From Amycolatopsis sp. CA-126428 (GTDB taxonomy: Bacteria > Actinomycetota > Actinomycetes > Mycobacteriales > Pseudonocardiaceae): a DNA stretch of 40,654 bases. A program made the translations under genes and the position numbers. The stretch covers positions 1-40,654 of the forward strand of contig NZ_PPHF01000174.1 in the NCBI RefSeq assembly GCF_002904335.1, written 5' to 3'. How positions within the stretch are numbered: position 1 is the stretch's first letter; every line of letters begins with the position of its first letter. Below the pieces are notes generated by a model. The model saw only the letters and a program-made list of their open reading frames with translations, was not told the origin of the DNA and searched no databases. Shown here in pieces: positions 32,553-40,638 of the stretch.

Positions 32553-33857
32553 ATGGCCGCCAGTAAGACGCCACGTTCACGGCTTGAGCAACTCGCTCGC
32601 GCATCTCATCTGTCGTTGAACGCGTTCATGAGGGAGTACTGCTCCCAGGCTGTCCGCGCTGGCGAAGGCGAGCTGCACGTCTCCGAGCGGACGGTCAAGC
32701 GCTGGTTTTCCGGCGACGCACCCACGCCGCAGGCTGTCTCGTGCCGGGTCCTGGAGCATTGGTGGCAAGAGTCAGTCGAACGCCTTCTTGGTCCGGCAGA
32801 ACTGGCACTGAAGGGTACCGCTGTCACAGAAGAGGAACTCGTGGTGAATACTGGTCGCGAATCGGTCGAGCATGCGATTGAAGCTGCTTCTGCACTAGAC
32901 CCGTCCGCGCTTGAACATCTCTATTCGGCAGCAGAATATGCCGCACAGGCTTACTACGTAACTCCTGCACTACCAATGCTGACCGATTTGATAAAGCTGA
33001 GGAACACTGTGTACGAGCAGCTTGACCGCACACATAAACCTCGCCAACAGTCGGACTTATATCTTGTCGCCGGCCTCGCGTGCGGACTTCTATCCTCGGT
33101 TTCATGGGACCTCGGCCACGCCGAAGTAGCACAAGAGCAAGCTCGCGCAGCACACACGTACGGCAGCGTCATCGACCATCCATCACTAATGGCATGGGCT
33201 CGTGCGCTGCAGGTAACCGTCGCGTTCTGGTCGGGTCAGCCCCGGCGCGCGGCGAATATCGCCTCCGCAGCCTTGGGTGCAGCGCCGGCAGGAACAGCAC
33301 GGGCGCGACTGCATTCCGTCAATGCTCGTTCACTAGCGCTCATCGGCGCCCGACAGGAGGTTGAAATCGAACTTAGCAAAGCCGCCGACGAACTCGATCG
33401 CGCAGGCGGCGACACTTTCCTCGATGAAATCGGCGGGGAACTCGGCTTCGACCGCTCCCGTCGTGGCCTGTGCGCCGGAGCAGCGTACGTTGCGCTCGGC
33501 GATGGAGATCGAGCTGAGACTGAAGCTATGGCAGCGCTCGAGCTGTTCTCCCAGTTCCCGGAGGAGTCACGATGGGGTGCCGGCGAACTCGGAGCCCAGA
33601 TCGACCTCGGTGTTGCCCGCACGCTTCGTGGCGATCTCGCGGGGGCCGAGGACGCCCTTCTTCCGGTCCTCGACATCGATCCCACGCGTCGAACTGAGGC
33701 GTTGTCGCGGCGCATGTTGGCCCTTGGACGACTTGTCGGTACGGCCCGCTATCGCGGCTCAACCGAAGCAGGTCGTCTCGGCGAAGCAGTCGAGGACTTC
33801 GCCGCAAGCAGCTTGGCTCGCACCACATCAACCAAGGCAATAATGTCAGGCGAATAA
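32553..33857 (+). CDS. HTH regulator with TPR-like helical repeats
   Basis: A 434-aa protein. Residues about 8-80 resemble an XRE-type helix-turn-helix (RSRLEQLARASHLSLNAFMR and SERTVKRWFSGDAPTPQ). From about 110 the rest is all-helical with TPR-like pairs, for example LEHLYSAAEYAAQAYYV, DLYLVAGLACGLLSSVSWDL and ARALQVTVAFWSGQPRRAAN. This two-part design occurs in many actinomycete regulators beside biosynthetic or signalling genes. The start is fixed by AGGAGG at short distance. Codon use is less G/C-biased at third positions than in the neighbours. It is divergent from the small genes leading to the lanthipeptide operon, so it could be the cluster regulator, but nothing proves this. Confidence 0.75.
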   Translation: MAASKTPRSRLEQLARASHLSLNAFMREYCSQAVRAGEGELHVSERTVKRWFSGDAPTPQAVSCRVLEHWWQESVERLLGPAELALKGTAVTEEELVVNTGRESVEHAIEAASALDPSALEHLYSAAEYAAQAYYVTPALPMLTDLIKLRNTVYEQLDRTHKPRQQSDLYLVAGLACGLLSSVSWDLGHAEVAQEQARAAHTYGSVIDHPSLMAWARALQVTVAFWSGQPRRAANIASAALGAAPAGTARARLHSVNARSLALIGARQEVEIELSKAADELDRAGGDTFLDEIGGELGFDRSRRGLCAGAAYVALGDGDRAETEAMAALELFSQFPEESRWGAGELGAQIDLGVARTLRGDLAGAEDALLPVLDIDPTRRTEALSRRMLALGRLVGTARYRGSTEAGRLGEAVEDFAASSLARTTSTKAIMSGE

Positions 33858-33867
33858 AAATGTTCTA

Positions 33868-34896
33868 TCAATGACCAATTCGCGCGTTCCACGCCGCGAT
33901 TATCTCGCGTTCTTTCACGGGATCGATTCCCTGCTCTGCAGCACGCTCGTGGCCGACAACTACGTCACCAGACTGCAACCACGACCATGTGTCATTGACT
34001 GTCGCGCGAATGTTCCGAGTTTCAAGCCCCGCAGCACGGGCCCGACTGGAGTCGACAGCCCAAGCGCCAGCATAAGACCGCCACAGGGGCAGCTCGGTCC
34101 ATTGTTGGACACCTTGGCTGACCAGCCAATCTTCATCCGTAATCCATTCGAACTGCGCGTCAGAGCCCACCACTTCACGGCACGCGACCAAGAAGTCTTC
34201 CATCGTGTCTTGACCGGTGGCGGTAAGGTTGAAAACACCTACGCTACCCACGCCGGATTCGACCGCGAACTTGGCAACGTCGCGAACATCGATTGGTTGG
34301 ATTGATCGCCTAGGGTGACCTGGCGCGAGAACTCGTCCACCGCGCTCGACTCGTCGCAGCCACCATGGCAGACGGCCAACGTATTCGCGCGGCCCGAGGA
34401 TGACGCCCGGTCGGAGTAACACGGATCGGTCCGAGCCGAACACTTCGACTACTGCACGTTCGCAGCCAGCCTTAGTGAAACCGTAGATGGACGGTCCCGG
34501 GTCTCCGTCGTAGCCGAAATCGGGACCAGCGTCAGGAGGACAGTCCAGAGCAGAAGAGTCTTCTGTAAGCGGCTTCGTCGGCCACCCTTCATACACAGAC
34601 ACCGTAGACACAAACACGTATCGCTCTACAACTGGTTCGAGAACGCGGCTGATCGCCAGCGCTTCGCGCGGCACGAACCCTGACGTATCGATCACGACAT
34701 CCCACGGGCCGGCACCAGCCAGACGGCGCAGATCAGCCGCGTTCGTTCGGTCACCGCGAACCGTCGTCACGCTCGGAGCGTCGTCGCCGGAAACGCCGCG
34801 CCGGAACGTCGTCACGTCCCACCCTCGAGCAATCGCTTCATCGACCACGGCACGCCCCAAGAACCAGGAACCTCCGAGCACCAATACACGCGTCAT
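33868..34896 (-). CDS. NAD-dependent epimerase/dehydratase family protein
   Basis: A 342-aa extended SDR. TRVLVLGGSWFLGRAVVDEA gives the N-terminal Rossmann motif (GGSWFLG, 8-14). VFVSTVSVYEG and GPSIYGFTKAGCE with Tyr138-x3-Lys142 give the catalytic region. SVLLRPGVILGPREYVGRLP and RRSIQPIDVRDVAKF are typical for epimerases that act on UDP/NDP-sugars, though many such proteins have unknown substrates. I chose ATG 34896, preceded by GGGAGG. The long open frame upstream lacks coding character. It is convergent with the HTH regulator gene, only 10 bases apart, and uses codons less strictly G/C-ending than nearby genes. Confidence 0.88.
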   Translation of the reverse strand: MTRVLVLGGSWFLGRAVVDEAIARGWDVTTFRRGVSGDDAPSVTTVRGDRTNAADLRRLAGAGPWDVVIDTSGFVPREALAISRVLEPVVERYVFVSTVSVYEGWPTKPLTEDSSALDCPPDAGPDFGYDGDPGPSIYGFTKAGCERAVVEVFGSDRSVLLRPGVILGPREYVGRLPWWLRRVERGGRVLAPGHPRRSIQPIDVRDVAKFAVESGVGSVGVFNLTATGQDTMEDFLVACREVVGSDAQFEWITDEDWLVSQGVQQWTELPLWRSYAGAWAVDSSRARAAGLETRNIRATVNDTWSWLQSGDVVVGHERAAEQGIDPVKEREIIAAWNARIGH

Positions 34897-35134
34897 CCTC
34901 CCATCCTGACGAACTTGGTGTCGGCATTCCACTCCAACACCGACCACGGCATCCGACACCTCAGCGTTACCGCACCCACGAAGCAGCACTCTTTCGATTG
35001 TCACGCCTGTGACCAGGCCAGATGGCCTCTGACTGACCTCGAATGACCCCTCGGTGACCTCTTCCTGCTCCTCCACGGTGGCGAAGATCATCAGACGATG
35101 TTGGTCGAGCCGGCTGAAGGGTGGGAAGGTGCCG

Positions 35135-35395
35135 ATGGCTACGACGCCGATCAGTCCAATCACGTCGTTCACCGGCGAGTTCATCTGGCGCAAAGCCGGG
35201 TACATCGACGCGATCTGTGTCGAGAGCGAGACCAAGGCGTGTGCCAAGCGCGTCGCCCGCGCTGGCGAAGCGGTGTGGGAACGACGCGGCGACGCTCTCG
35301 ACATCCTCGACCACCTCGTACAACTGCCGGCGCCGAGCAGCTTGCTCGCACCTCGCATCGCGGGTGCCTCGCCTTGTCGGTCGGGGACGTCGTGA
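35135..35395 (+). CDS. Hypothetical protein, first of a coupled pair
   Basis: An 86-aa soluble protein of unknown function. ATG 35135 has GGGAAGG upstream. The middle (SFTGEFIWRKAGYIDAICVE and SETKACAKRVARAGEAVWER) is a mixed strand/helix stretch of natural composition, and the C-terminus is Ser/Pro-rich. The stop overlaps the GTG of the next gene (GTGA), which supports both being real. No family is recognised. Confidence 0.6.
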   Translation: MATTPISPITSFTGEFIWRKAGYIDAICVESETKACAKRVARAGEAVWERRGDALDILDHLVQLPAPSSLLAPRIAGASPCRSGTS

Positions 35396-35784
35396 GGTCG
35401 CCCTTTGCCCGGCGTCTCATGCAACGGCGGCTCGCCATCGCGCGAGCGCGTCAGGCGCTGGCTTGCCTACCTGATATCAGCTGGCACGACGTCGAGTCCG
35501 AAGAGGACGCCCGGCAGCGACTTCTTGAAGTCGCGGCAACGATTGATCGTGCGTTGAAGTCAGTTCGAGCAAGCTCGCACGAAGCGCGACCGTTGAAGGA
35601 CGCGCAGACCTGGCTGACGGCGTGGCTGGAGGGCTGGGGAGATCACGGACAGATCCCTTCCGCTCACGAGGCGGCGATGTACGAGCGGCTCAGGGCCACG
35701 ATGCGCACACTCTCCGCCAGGTTGGCGCCAGAGGACAACGCCAACTCTGTTCGGGGACCAGACGACCCGCCACCGCCATCATGA
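35392..35784 (+). CDS. Hypothetical helical protein, second of a coupled pair
   Basis: A 130-aa protein of unknown function. It is largely helical (RRLMQRRLAIARARQALACL, EEDARQRLLEVAATIDRALK and HEAAMYERLRATMRTLSARL) with a Pro-rich tail. GTG 35392 overlaps the previous stop. A perfect 14-bp hairpin 60 bases downstream ends the unit. Confidence 0.6.
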   Translation: MRSPFARRLMQRRLAIARARQALACLPDISWHDVESEEDARQRLLEVAATIDRALKSVRASSHEARPLKDAQTWLTAWLEGWGDHGQIPSAHEAAMYERLRATMRTLSARLAPEDNANSVRGPDDPPPPS

Positions 35785-35843
35785 CCAACCCGACAGCTCG
35801 GCCCGGACGGGCGAAGTACACACGTCCCTCCCGCCCGGTCCGC

Positions 35844-35890
35844 GCGCCCCGGCCGCACGAGAACTCCCCGATCTCATGCGGCCGGGGCGC
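35844..35890 (+). terminator. Hairpin terminator
   Basis: GCGCCCCGGCCGCA (35844-35857) pairs perfectly over 14 bp with TGCGGCCGGGGCGC (35877-35890), with a 19-base loop. It separates the coupled pair before it from the four-ORF chain that starts at 35929. Confidence 0.7.
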
Positions 35891-35928
35891 TCCACCGACG
35901 CCCTACCTGACGCGGAGTGTGATCACCG

Positions 35929-36252
35929 ATGGAAACGCTGGCTCCGGCCCGACCGGCAACACCGGCCGATCGGCCAACGGCGACCGTTCTCCGCTCGCCT
36001 TCCACCAACCATCCGCGCGTCCACGGTGTCCACTTCACGACGTTCGATACCAGCGGCGTGCTCGCACCCGCCTGCTCGTCAGCGACGTCCCGCGGCGCCA
36101 TCGTCGCGGCGGCACAACGCCGCACCCCGCGATACCGCGGCACCTCGGCTGCGGTCACCTGCGAGAACCCTGGCTGCGCCAACGATGACCTCGCAGACGC
36201 CGCGAACGACTCGGTCGAGCCTGCCGCTTCCACGAGGTTGGTTTGCCCGTGA
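35929..36252 (+). CDS. Possible hypothetical protein heading a coupled chain
   Basis: A 107-aa frame with Ala/Thr-rich composition, not recognised. It contains VTCENPGCANDD, a CxxxxC pair. ATG 35929 has only a weak GGAG at 11 bases. Support comes mainly from its stop overlapping the next GTG (36249), which in turn overlaps the HTH gene's ATG. It could still be chance. Confidence 0.35.
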   Translation: METLAPARPATPADRPTATVLRSPSTNHPRVHGVHFTTFDTSGVLAPACSSATSRGAIVAAAQRRTPRYRGTSAAVTCENPGCANDDLADAANDSVEPAASTRLVCP

Positions 36253-36371
36253 CCGGGTGCCCGACGCCTGATACCGACGACGGGCGCACAGCCCGCGGCC
36301 GGCAGGGACCTGACCACGGTCTCCCACGTTCCCCACGCCATCTGCCCTCAACAAGCCTTGGACGATCCTGA
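36249..36371 (+). CDS. Possible 40-aa linker ORF
   Basis: A short frame from GTG 36249 (GTGA overlap with the previous stop) to TGA 36369-36371, which overlaps the ATG of the HTH gene (TGATG). The product is Arg/Pro/Gly-rich and has no recognisable domain. It may serve only to couple translation, or be chance. Confidence 0.25.
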   Translation: MTGCPTPDTDDGRTARGRQGPDHGLPRSPRHLPSTSLGRS

Positions 36372-36835
36372 TGAGTCCGACCGACACCGGCGAACTCGCC
36401 CACGCCGTGGGCGAGGAACTACAGCAGCAACGGGAGAGCCGCGGCTGGTCCCGCCCTGCGCTCGCCACATGGTCCGGCGACCGAGCGCTGGCGAGAACAC
36501 TCCGCACGTGGGAAAAAGCCACCCGCTCGATGTCCCTGCGCCAGCTCGCCACAGCGAGCAAGATCTACCAGCTCCGGCCCTCCGAACTGCTGGCACGCGC
36601 TGAACGCCGCATCCGCTGGGATCCTGATCTCGCCGTGGACTTCATCGCCCTGGCCGCCACCCAGCACGACGCGCTCCGTCCCGCCGCGCGCTGGGCCCGA
36701 CAACAACTCAACGCCGGAGAACCAGCGTTTCGCGCGCTGAGCCCGGGCGACCTCGCGGCACTCGCGGACCGCTGCCGTCTGAGCATTGCGCACCTGACCG
36801 TCCTGCTGTCGACCGAGGCACCGGTACGCCGATGA
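36371..36835 (+). CDS. Small HTH (XRE-like) regulator
   Basis: A 154-aa DNA-binding protein. Residues about 8-75 form a Cro/CI-type helix-turn-helix (LQQQRESRGWSRPALATWSG and RTLRTWEKATRSMSLRQLAT), followed by a helical C-terminal half with WDPDLAVDFIALAATQHDAL. Its stop overlaps the ATG of the methyltransferase gene (ATGA). Such small HTH proteins commonly precede Methyltransf_19 (DUF574-like) genes in actinomycetes. Upstream it overlaps a possible 40-aa ORF. It probably controls its own operon. Confidence 0.75.
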   Translation: MSPTDTGELAHAVGEELQQQRESRGWSRPALATWSGDRALARTLRTWEKATRSMSLRQLATASKIYQLRPSELLARAERRIRWDPDLAVDFIALAATQHDALRPAARWARQQLNAGEPAFRALSPGDLAALADRCRLSIAHLTVLLSTEAPVRR

Positions 36836-37821
36836 CACAGACACGCAGCTCCTCCAAGTCTCCAGTCCGTCGGCCGGCCGCGGCGGTTCCGGCGTGGCGG
36901 GAACCCTGCGGGGCCGATCCTCGCCGTGTGAATCTTGCCTACCTCTATGACGCTTTCCGTGAGGCCCTCAGCGACGGCCGCCGCATCCCCTCCGGCAAGG
37001 ACGCACACCTCCGAGAACGCAACGCCGCCAGGGAACTGTCGCGGCGCGTCCCGCACGCTGGGTTCGTGTTCCGGTCCGAGCGGGAATTCCTCGACCGCGC
37101 CGTCAACTACCTGATCAAGTACCACCGCATCGACACCATCGTGATCGCCGGTGCGGGGCTTCCCAGCCTGACCGGCGACGACCTGCACGCCTACATCCGC
37201 CGCTGCGAAGACAACCACCGCGCCCGAAACCGCGCCAACGTGATCTACGTAGAACGTGACCCGCTGACCCGCGCGGTAATGCGCACGATCGCCGACCCGC
37301 GAGGTGGCGTCTACGTCGTGGGCGCCGATCCCTGGAACCCCACGGCGATGTGGGACACCCTCTACGCACCCGACCACCACGGCTCGCCGTCGATCTCCCC
37401 ACAGGACGACCGGGTCGCGCTGATTCTGGCCGGCGTGATGTCGTTTCACGGCGGAACCCGCGCCGAGGTCGCGCACGTAGTGCAGGAGCACATCGCGCAC
37501 CTGCCCGTCGGATCGTTCCTGGCCCTGACGCACCTGCTGATGCCCGAGCACCCCGAGATGGCCGCCCACGCCATCGAACTCGAAACAGCACTGCACGACA
37601 TCGGCCCCGGAACCGGAACGCTGGCCACTCACAGCGAGATCGCGGCGATGGTCGCCGGCACAGACCTCGTGCATCCAGGGATCGTTCCGGCGTTCGACTG
37701 GTACCCCGACGGGCCTCCCAGCCCACCGGTCTGCGGGTATCTCAACGCCGCAGTCCTCACCCAGAAACTCGAACCGGACGAGGCACTCCCCGAACCGCCA
37801 TGGCGGCCACCACGCACCTGA
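36832..37821 (+). CDS. Methyltransf_19 (DUF574-like) SAM-dependent methyltransferase
   Basis: A 329-aa protein of the S-adenosyl methyltransferase-like Methyltransf_19 family. VNLAYLYDAFREALSDGRRI takes the place of the usual NxARIYDYxLGGKDNF start. IDTIVIAGAGLPSLTGDDLH is motif I with GAGLP for GTGLP, NVIYVERDPLTRAVM is the acidic strand-2 end, and VALILAGVMSF corresponds to the conserved leucine-rich block. Family substrates are unknown. The changed N-terminal signature suggests a diverged member. It is cotranslated with the HTH gene before it. Confidence 0.8.
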   Translation: MTQTRSSSKSPVRRPAAAVPAWREPCGADPRRVNLAYLYDAFREALSDGRRIPSGKDAHLRERNAARELSRRVPHAGFVFRSEREFLDRAVNYLIKYHRIDTIVIAGAGLPSLTGDDLHAYIRRCEDNHRARNRANVIYVERDPLTRAVMRTIADPRGGVYVVGADPWNPTAMWDTLYAPDHHGSPSISPQDDRVALILAGVMSFHGGTRAEVAHVVQEHIAHLPVGSFLALTHLLMPEHPEMAAHAIELETALHDIGPGTGTLATHSEIAAMVAGTDLVHPGIVPAFDWYPDGPPSPPVCGYLNAAVLTQKLEPDEALPEPPWRPPRT

Positions 37822-38010
37822 CTTCCTGACCGCCCGTTCCCCGACGTCGCGGATGGTCAAGGATCCGGCGCCGGCGTCTTCGCACGAATACACGGGTTAC
37901 CTGCGCGAGGACACCTGTTGCCCGGACTCGACCGGCTACCCGGAGTTGCCGGTCACCTGCCCGCGATCACAGGTCGAGAAAACGGCCTGCCCAGATCGCG
38001 GGTGACCACC

Positions 38011-38054
38011 GGTGCCTGGTCGTGCTCACGGCCCCCCGAGCACGACCAGGCACC
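38011..38054. terminator. Long perfect hairpin before the protease gene
   Basis: GGTGCCTGGTCGTGCTC (38011-38027) pairs perfectly over 17 bp with GAGCACGACCAGGCACC (38038-38054) around a 10-base loop rich in C. It lies 189 bases after the methyltransferase stop and 76 bases before the protease start, and the rest of 37822-38130 shows no gene. It could be a terminator of the preceding unit or an operator or leader structure for the protease. Confidence 0.65.
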
Positions 38055-38130
38055 TGAGCACCGGACCCAGCGCATCCAGAGTGCCGCCGTTGCGCACCGA
38101 ATGCGTTACCGAGAAAGGACATTCCTGATC

Positions 38131-39123
38131 GTGCGTCTCAGAACAACCGCCGCAGCAGTACTCGCGTTGCTGCCGATGCTGTTCGGCATCTCCGCCGCGA
38201 CCGCCGACACCGACGCAACCCCGACTCCGCCGCCCACCGCCACGATGTCCCCGCGGATCGTCGGCGGCGATCCCGCCCCGGTCGCCTACGCCGGCGCCGG
38301 CTCCCTGCAGCTGCTCGACCACAACGACCCGGACTGGCACTCCTGCGGGGTCACCCTGCTCGCCCAGGGCTACGACGAAACCGGCCAGCCAGCTTCGGTG
38401 GCAGCGTCGGCCAGCCACTGCCTGAGCAACCCGGCCAGCCCCGCCGCGCAAGCGCGGATGAGCCCTGCCGAAAAGGCAATCTTCGCCAGCTTCCGCACCG
38501 ACCTGCGCGACCCGACCATCGACCGCGGCGACCCCGCGATCTACCACGCACGGTTCGGGTCCACCAACCGCCTCCAGGGCGGTGTCGTCCGCACCGGCGC
38601 CAAGATTGTGGTCCCGCCGCACTGGGCCTGGGGAATGCCGGACCAGGACGGCAAGATCTGGGACGTCTCCCTCATCCGATTCACCGGCCAGATCGACGGC
38701 GTCCGCCCGGCCCGGATCGCGCCCGCACGATGGTGGCAGTCCGCCCTGGCGATCGGCTGGGGCATCACCACCGACCCGGCCGCCTGGACCGGCCCCGCAC
38801 CGGCCCAGCTCAGCCAGCTCGACGTCCCGCTCCTGCACGCCGGCAAGTGCGCCCCGGGCGGCATCGGCGCCGGTGAGCTATGCGCCGGGGTCCCGCCGAC
38901 CGGCGGCGGTGTCTGCAGCGGCGACTCCGGCTCCGGGCTGCTGCAGCGCCACGGCGACGACTGGTACCTGCTCGGGGAAGCCTCCCGCACCATCGCCGCC
39001 TTCTGCGGCAGCGCGGCCATCTACACCAACCTCAACGCCTACCGGTGGTGGATCACCCAGCAGATCCACCAGCTGCTGCCCGGCGCCCCGAACGCCACCA
39101 CGCACACCGCGCCCGTCCGCTGA
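38131..39123 (+). CDS. Secreted S1 (chymotrypsin-fold) serine protease
   Basis: A 330-aa exported protease. Residues 1-25 form a signal peptide (RLRTTAAAVLALLPMLFGIS), then a Thr/Pro-rich propeptide leads to RIVGG (42-46), the activation site. The triad is His96 in ASHCL, Asp178 in WDVSLI and Ser266 in GDSGSG. The residue aligned with trypsin Asp189 is Gly260, so a Lys/Arg preference is unlikely. GTG 38131 is chosen because AAAGGA lies about 12 bases upstream and the signal peptide starts well; ATG 38101 is possible. A strong hairpin follows at 39144. It lies 7 kb from the lanthipeptide operon and could in principle process exported peptides, but there is no direct evidence. Confidence 0.9.
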   Translation: MRLRTTAAAVLALLPMLFGISAATADTDATPTPPPTATMSPRIVGGDPAPVAYAGAGSLQLLDHNDPDWHSCGVTLLAQGYDETGQPASVAASASHCLSNPASPAAQARMSPAEKAIFASFRTDLRDPTIDRGDPAIYHARFGSTNRLQGGVVRTGAKIVVPPHWAWGMPDQDGKIWDVSLIRFTGQIDGVRPARIAPARWWQSALAIGWGITTDPAAWTGPAPAQLSQLDVPLLHAGKCAPGGIGAGELCAGVPPTGGGVCSGDSGSGLLQRHGDDWYLLGEASRTIAAFCGSAAIYTNLNAYRWWITQQIHQLLPGAPNATTHTAPVR

Positions 39124-39143
39124 CCCGCCACACCCCTCGCCCT

Positions 39144-39180
39144 GGTGTGGCCGCGGCACAACCGATACCGCGGCCACACC
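39144..39180 (+). terminator. Hairpin terminator after the protease gene
   Basis: GGTGTGGCCGCGG (39144-39156) pairs perfectly over 13 bp with CCGCGGCCACACC (39168-39180), loop 11 bases. It begins 21 bases after the protease stop. Confidence 0.8.
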
Positions 39181-39240
39181 GCGGCCCCGGCCGCAAGCAC
39201 GGCCACCGCGGGCGCCCGACCAGCACGAAAGCGCCTCGAC

Positions 39241-40134
39241 ATGTCACCACTCACCACAGCCACACCCGCTCACCCGCGCACGCACGAAGGCGAACACGTA
39301 ACCGTCGACATCGAGAGCCCCCGCCGGGACGCCGTCGCCGACTACCTGCTCGACGGCCACTTCAACACCGCCGTCGACCGCATCTTCGCCGACCGCCTCC
39401 TCGCCGAACACCCACAGCTACCTCGCGTGGCAAGATCCGTCGCCACCTGGGACCGCCACGCCGCAGGGACCATGCTCGATCGCGGGCTGCGCCATTTCCT
39501 CGTCCTGGGCACCGGCGGACTACCCATCTGGGCCGGTTCGTCCACGCTGGCCGACCTGCACGAGGCCGGCGCGCGGATCGTGGTGATCGAGCACGACCCC
39601 GTCACCCAGGGCCTGCACGACCGTATCGACCGCGGCGCCGCCGCCGGCCGCTCCCACGTCCTCTGCCTACCCGCCCACCGCCACCACGACCTCGCAACAA
39701 CACCGACGGTCACGGACCTGCTCGCCGACGGCGCACCGCTCGGGATCCTCGCCACCGGACTACTCCGACCGGCCGCGATCGGACTCACCGCCATCCTGGC
39801 GCTGCTCGACAGCACGCCCTGCGGCAGTCTCGCGGCGATCACCCAGCTCACCGCCCACGGGACCACCGATCCGGACGACACCGGAACGTCGGTGCTCGCT
39901 GCCCGGTTCGCCGAGGCCGGCATCCCCCTCGCCATCGAGGACCGACTCGCAGCCGATCAGCTGCTCGGCGACGTCCCGACGCACTCCGCGGCACCGGTCA
40001 CTCTGGACCTGGATGCCGGTACCTCCGTCCTGTGCACGGCTCTCCGCGGCCGTCACCTGTGCACCGCCACCGCCGAGCTCCGCCCGGGCGAAGAGCAGAC
40101 CCTCGACATCACCGGACACGGGGGTCGCCGATGA
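39241..40134 (+). CDS. Diverged Methyltransf_19-like protein
   Basis: A 297-aa protein. RRDAVADYLLDGHFNTAVDR recalls the xxARIYDYWLGGKDNFAADR start of Methyltransf_19 proteins. RHFLVLGTGGLP stands in for RxFLDIGTGLP, with Leu instead of Asp and an extra Gly, and IVVIEHDPVTQGLHDR matches the VVYVDNDPIVLxHAR block. SAM binding is therefore plausible but weakened, and catalysis is uncertain. I chose ATG 39241 with GAAAG upstream; the frame is open further but lies in the terminator region. Its stop overlaps the ATG of the next gene (ATGA). It is the second family member within 3 kb. Confidence 0.7.
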   Translation: MSPLTTATPAHPRTHEGEHVTVDIESPRRDAVADYLLDGHFNTAVDRIFADRLLAEHPQLPRVARSVATWDRHAAGTMLDRGLRHFLVLGTGGLPIWAGSSTLADLHEAGARIVVIEHDPVTQGLHDRIDRGAAAGRSHVLCLPAHRHHDLATTPTVTDLLADGAPLGILATGLLRPAAIGLTAILALLDSTPCGSLAAITQLTAHGTTDPDDTGTSVLAARFAEAGIPLAIEDRLAADQLLGDVPTHSAAPVTLDLDAGTSVLCTALRGRHLCTATAELRPGEEQTLDITGHGGRR

Positions 40135-40559
40135 CCTCGAGCATGGCCTGCCCGTGCGGCGTCGCTGTCCTGGGCATCGTCGAGGCGGCAACGGCCGAGG
40201 ACGCGATCGCGGCCTACGAGGGCGCGGCGTTTCAGGCGCTGGCGGTCGGGGCCGAGCTCTACCTACGGCGACACGACGCCGGTCTCTCTCCAGCGGGGGC
40301 GGCTGAGGCGATCGACGAGATCCTGCGGCGGCTGCGGATCACCCTCGCACTGATGGAAACCCAGGTCGCAGACAGCCCGCCTGCACATCAGACCTCGGGA
40401 ACGCTCGCCGGGTACCTGCGGTCGTGGGCGCATGCCACCGGCCAGATCACGGCGCAGCTCTACCGGCAGGCAGCGCACCAGGACACCGCACCCTCCGCCG
40501 AGCAACTCGTCGGCAAACCCGCTACTGCCGGCGACGTCGCGACGGGCGGTGGCCGGTGA
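40131..40559 (+). CDS. Hypothetical helical protein coupled to methyltransferase-like gene
   Basis: A 142-aa soluble protein of unknown function. A short Cys-containing N-terminus (CPCG) leads into helices such as TAEDAIAAYEGAAFQALAVG and AAEAIDEILRRLRITLALME, then SGTLAGYLRSWAHATGQITA. ATG 40131 overlaps the upstream stop. A possible 16-codon GTG frame overlaps its own stop at 40556, which I do not count as a gene. The overlap suggests a role with the methyltransferase-like protein. Confidence 0.65.
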   Translation: MTSSMACPCGVAVLGIVEAATAEDAIAAYEGAAFQALAVGAELYLRRHDAGLSPAGAAEAIDEILRRLRITLALMETQVADSPPAHQTSGTLAGYLRSWAHATGQITAQLYRQAAHQDTAPSAEQLVGKPATAGDVATGGGR

Positions 40560-40602
40560 CCGACCAGGAATGGCACCCGACAAGGGTCTGCCCAGGGTCT
40601 GG

Positions 40603-40623
40603 TTGACACCTCACCTGTGAGGT
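40603..40623 (+). promoter_or_regulatory. MerR-type promoter/operator at right edge
   Basis: TTGACA (40603-40608) is directly followed by a perfect dyad ACCTCAC-CT-GTGAGGT (40608-40623). A dyad placed just behind the -35 in a long spacer is the hallmark of MerR-family promoters. The -10 is not clear. It precedes a probable start codon at 40651. Confidence 0.55.
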
Positions 40624-40638
40624 TTCGGCCTCTCCTGG

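Noticed and set aside
34897..35424. N-terminal extension of the epimerase-like protein
   Set aside because: The domain begins at ATG 34896 with its Rossmann motif directly after. The extension lacks coding character and overlaps opposite-strand genes.
38880..40130. Upstream part of a 559-codon frame ending at 40559
   Set aside because: It overlaps the protease and methyltransferase-like genes in another frame and is Arg/Pro-rich. Only the part from ATG 40131 is credible.
40556..40606. A 16-codon GTG frame overlapping the last hypothetical gene
   Set aside because: It is too short and has no supporting pattern beyond the overlap.
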